This document shows positions 6,179 to 7,109 of a stretch of DNA of 7,109 bases, piece by piece. The DNA lies in contig JAXHUA010000177.1 in NCBI GenBank assembly GCA_034189695.1, positions 1 to 7,109 of the forward strand. The letters are read 5' to 3'. Origin of the DNA: JAXHUA01 sp034189695. Lineage in GTDB: Bacteria > Chloroflexota > Dehalococcoidia > E44-bin15. Position 1 is the stretch's first letter, and every line of letters starts with the position of its first letter. Under the pieces are notes generated by a model, which searched no databases, had not been told where the DNA came from, and was given only the letters and a program-made list of their open reading frames with translations. A program made the position numbers and the translations under genes.

Positions 6179-6988
6179 CTAGCCCCTTTTTCTCGCCTGC
6201 TTCAGCGAGGCGCGGTTGATTCCCACTTTGACTTCGTCGCCGATCTTGGCTCGAAGGAACCTGGCGGCGTCATTGCGATTGACCGATATCTCCAGATTGC
6301 CGCTGCTCCCAATGAGGGCCAGCAGTTCGTCCTCGTCGGCGTATGTCTGGCTCAGCTCATCGATAATGTGGCCGTGCACCTCAACGAAGACTCTCTCCTG
6401 GGGAAGGTGGTTCTCCTTGACGTCGGTGATGATGTTGCCGAAGCGGTCGACGTGGATGACGTGACCTATGAGCACTCCATCTTCACCAACTTGCGGCCCG
6501 GTGAGGGGCAACTTGACCAGCGCGTCTATGGGCTCGCCCAGCTCAGTCGGTTCTGTTCCCCAGGAAAGATGGGCGGCGACCGGGGCGAAGATGTCACGGC
6601 AGTGAAAGGTATCGCTCGGTGGCGTGAGCCAGTAGCGTGAGTTGGTCAATGAGTACGCCTCGAGGTCTTCGGGACCGGTCTCTTCGATAACATAGCTGAG
6701 GATGCCGTTATCCGGGGCCACGAAGTACGCCGATGGCGTGCACAGAAGCACTGCCCTTCGCTCCGTGCCCACACCTGGGTCGACTACCGCAACGTGTACG
6801 GTGCCCTTGGGAAAGTAGTGGTGGACGGTGCTGAGGAGAAAGGCGGCCTGCGCGATGTTCTGGGGCTGGACCGAGTGGCTTATGTCCACAATGGTGACAT
6901 GCGGGTTGATGCTAAGGATCACTCCCTTTGCCGCTGCTACGTACGGGTCCTCGACGCCGAAGTCGGTGGTGAGTGTAATTACTGCCAT
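6179..6988 (-). CDS. SAM hydroxide adenosyltransferase (DUF62 family)
   Basis: This belongs to the family related to fluorinase and chlorinase enzymes (PF01887); most bacterial and archaeal members hydrolyse S-adenosylmethionine to adenosine and methionine. With the start at 6988 the protein has 269 residues and opens with MAVITLTTDFGVEDPYVA, the usual N-terminus. The hydroxide-type catalytic triad is complete: D70 (VVDPGVGTERR), R77 and H129 (FHCRDIFAP), in step with D68, R75 and H127 of the archaeal enzyme. The C-terminal blocks DRFGNIITDV at 181-190 and GNLEISVNRNDAARF at 230-244 are also present. The triad argues against a halogenase. A GTG at 7006 would add six residues and overlap secG; neither start has a good ribosome site, and the ATG is chosen by family fit. 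Position 130 is Cys where Gly is usual. The physiological role of the family is unclear. Confidence 0.92.
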   Translation of the reverse strand: MAVITLTTDFGVEDPYVAAAKGVILSINPHVTIVDISHSVQPQNIAQAAFLLSTVHHYFPKGTVHVAVVDPGVGTERRAVLLCTPSAYFVAPDNGILSYVIEETGPEDLEAYSLTNSRYWLTPPSDTFHCRDIFAPVAAHLSWGTEPTELGEPIDALVKLPLTGPQVGEDGVLIGHVIHVDRFGNIITDVKENHLPQERVFVEVHGHIIDELSQTYADEDELLALIGSSGNLEISVNRNDAARFLRAKIGDEVKVGINRASLKQARKRG

Positions 6989-6992
6989 GGCT

Positions 6993-7109
6993 CTAGCCGG
7001 CAACACGGACAGCGAATATAGATATGACGACGAAGATCAGCGAAAGAACGATGGTGAGCTGAAACAGCGTCCTCTCTATCCCTCTCTTGGTGCGATAGGT
7101 GCCCGTCTG
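6993..7109 (-). CDS. secG: C-terminal end of SecG preprotein translocase subunit
   Basis: On the minus strand a frame is open from the window edge to a TAG at 6993-6995 and encodes 38 residues, with no start codon in view. It begins QTGTYRTKRGIERTLFQLTI and continues with a hydrophobic segment, ending in a short tail AVRVAG. A short basic stretch containing a YRTKRGIE-like motif followed directly by the last membrane helix is the typical end of SecG, the small two-helix subunit of the SecYEG protein export channel. The first helix and the glycine-rich loop lie beyond the edge. The stop is 4 nt before the ATG of the adenosyltransferase gene, so the two are probably co-transcribed. The fragment is short, so the name depends on this single motif and hydropathy pattern. 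Confidence 0.72.
   Translation of the reverse strand, partial: QTGTYRTKRGIERTLFQLTIVLSLIFVVISIFAVRVAG

Noticed and set aside
6179..6988. Halogenase (fluorinase or chlorinase) function for the DUF62-family gene
   Set aside because: The D-R-H triad of the water-using enzymes is complete, which points to SAM hydrolysis rather than halide use.
1..7109. Mobile element, CRISPR array, tRNA or rRNA genes, or a defence system
   Set aside because: No repeats with regular spacing, transposase or integrase motifs, or RNA gene folds were seen; nearly all bases are accounted for by housekeeping-type genes.

Overview
This window looks like a chromosomal housekeeping segment of a GC-rich bacterium, made of two convergent gene blocks packed almost without spacers. 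The order yacL-type PIN/TRAM gene, ispD, ispF, cysS recalls the conserved Firmicutes/Chloroflexota neighbourhood. That order, the MEP pathway genes, and the neighbouring SAM hydroxide adenosyltransferase, secG end and MenA-like UbiA gene fit an uncultured Chloroflexota lineage, perhaps Dehalococcoidia-like. This placement is an inference from gene order and protein style; no marker here proves it.

Left block, plus strand, 1-3862: the 3' part of a YacL-like PIN/TRAM gene, ispD (MEP cytidylyltransferase), an 81-bp gap, ispF (MEcPP synthase), cysS (cysteinyl-tRNA synthetase), a small two-helix membrane protein and a YbjQ-family protein. Most junctions are 1-4 nt or overlapping, and the last two genes have strong AGGAGG ribosome sites. 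The block reads as one operon.

Right block, minus strand, 7109-3835: the C-terminal end of SecG (no initiator in the window), a SAM hydroxide adenosyltransferase (DUF62 family), a 101-bp gap, a UbiA/MenA-like membrane prenyltransferase, and a radical SAM/SPASM protein whose start lies inside the UbiA gene. The two blocks meet tail to tail with a 28-bp overlap of coding sequence.

Functionally, ispD and ispF supply isoprenoid precursors, and a UbiA enzyme consumes a polyprenyl diphosphate. The UbiA-radical SAM pair is the least explained part of the window. The radical SAM protein has all three cluster-binding cysteines and a full SPASM cysteine set resembling the AhbC/AhbD/NirJ group, but its substrate cannot be read from the sequence. 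I saw no mobile element, CRISPR array, tRNA, rRNA or obvious defence system.
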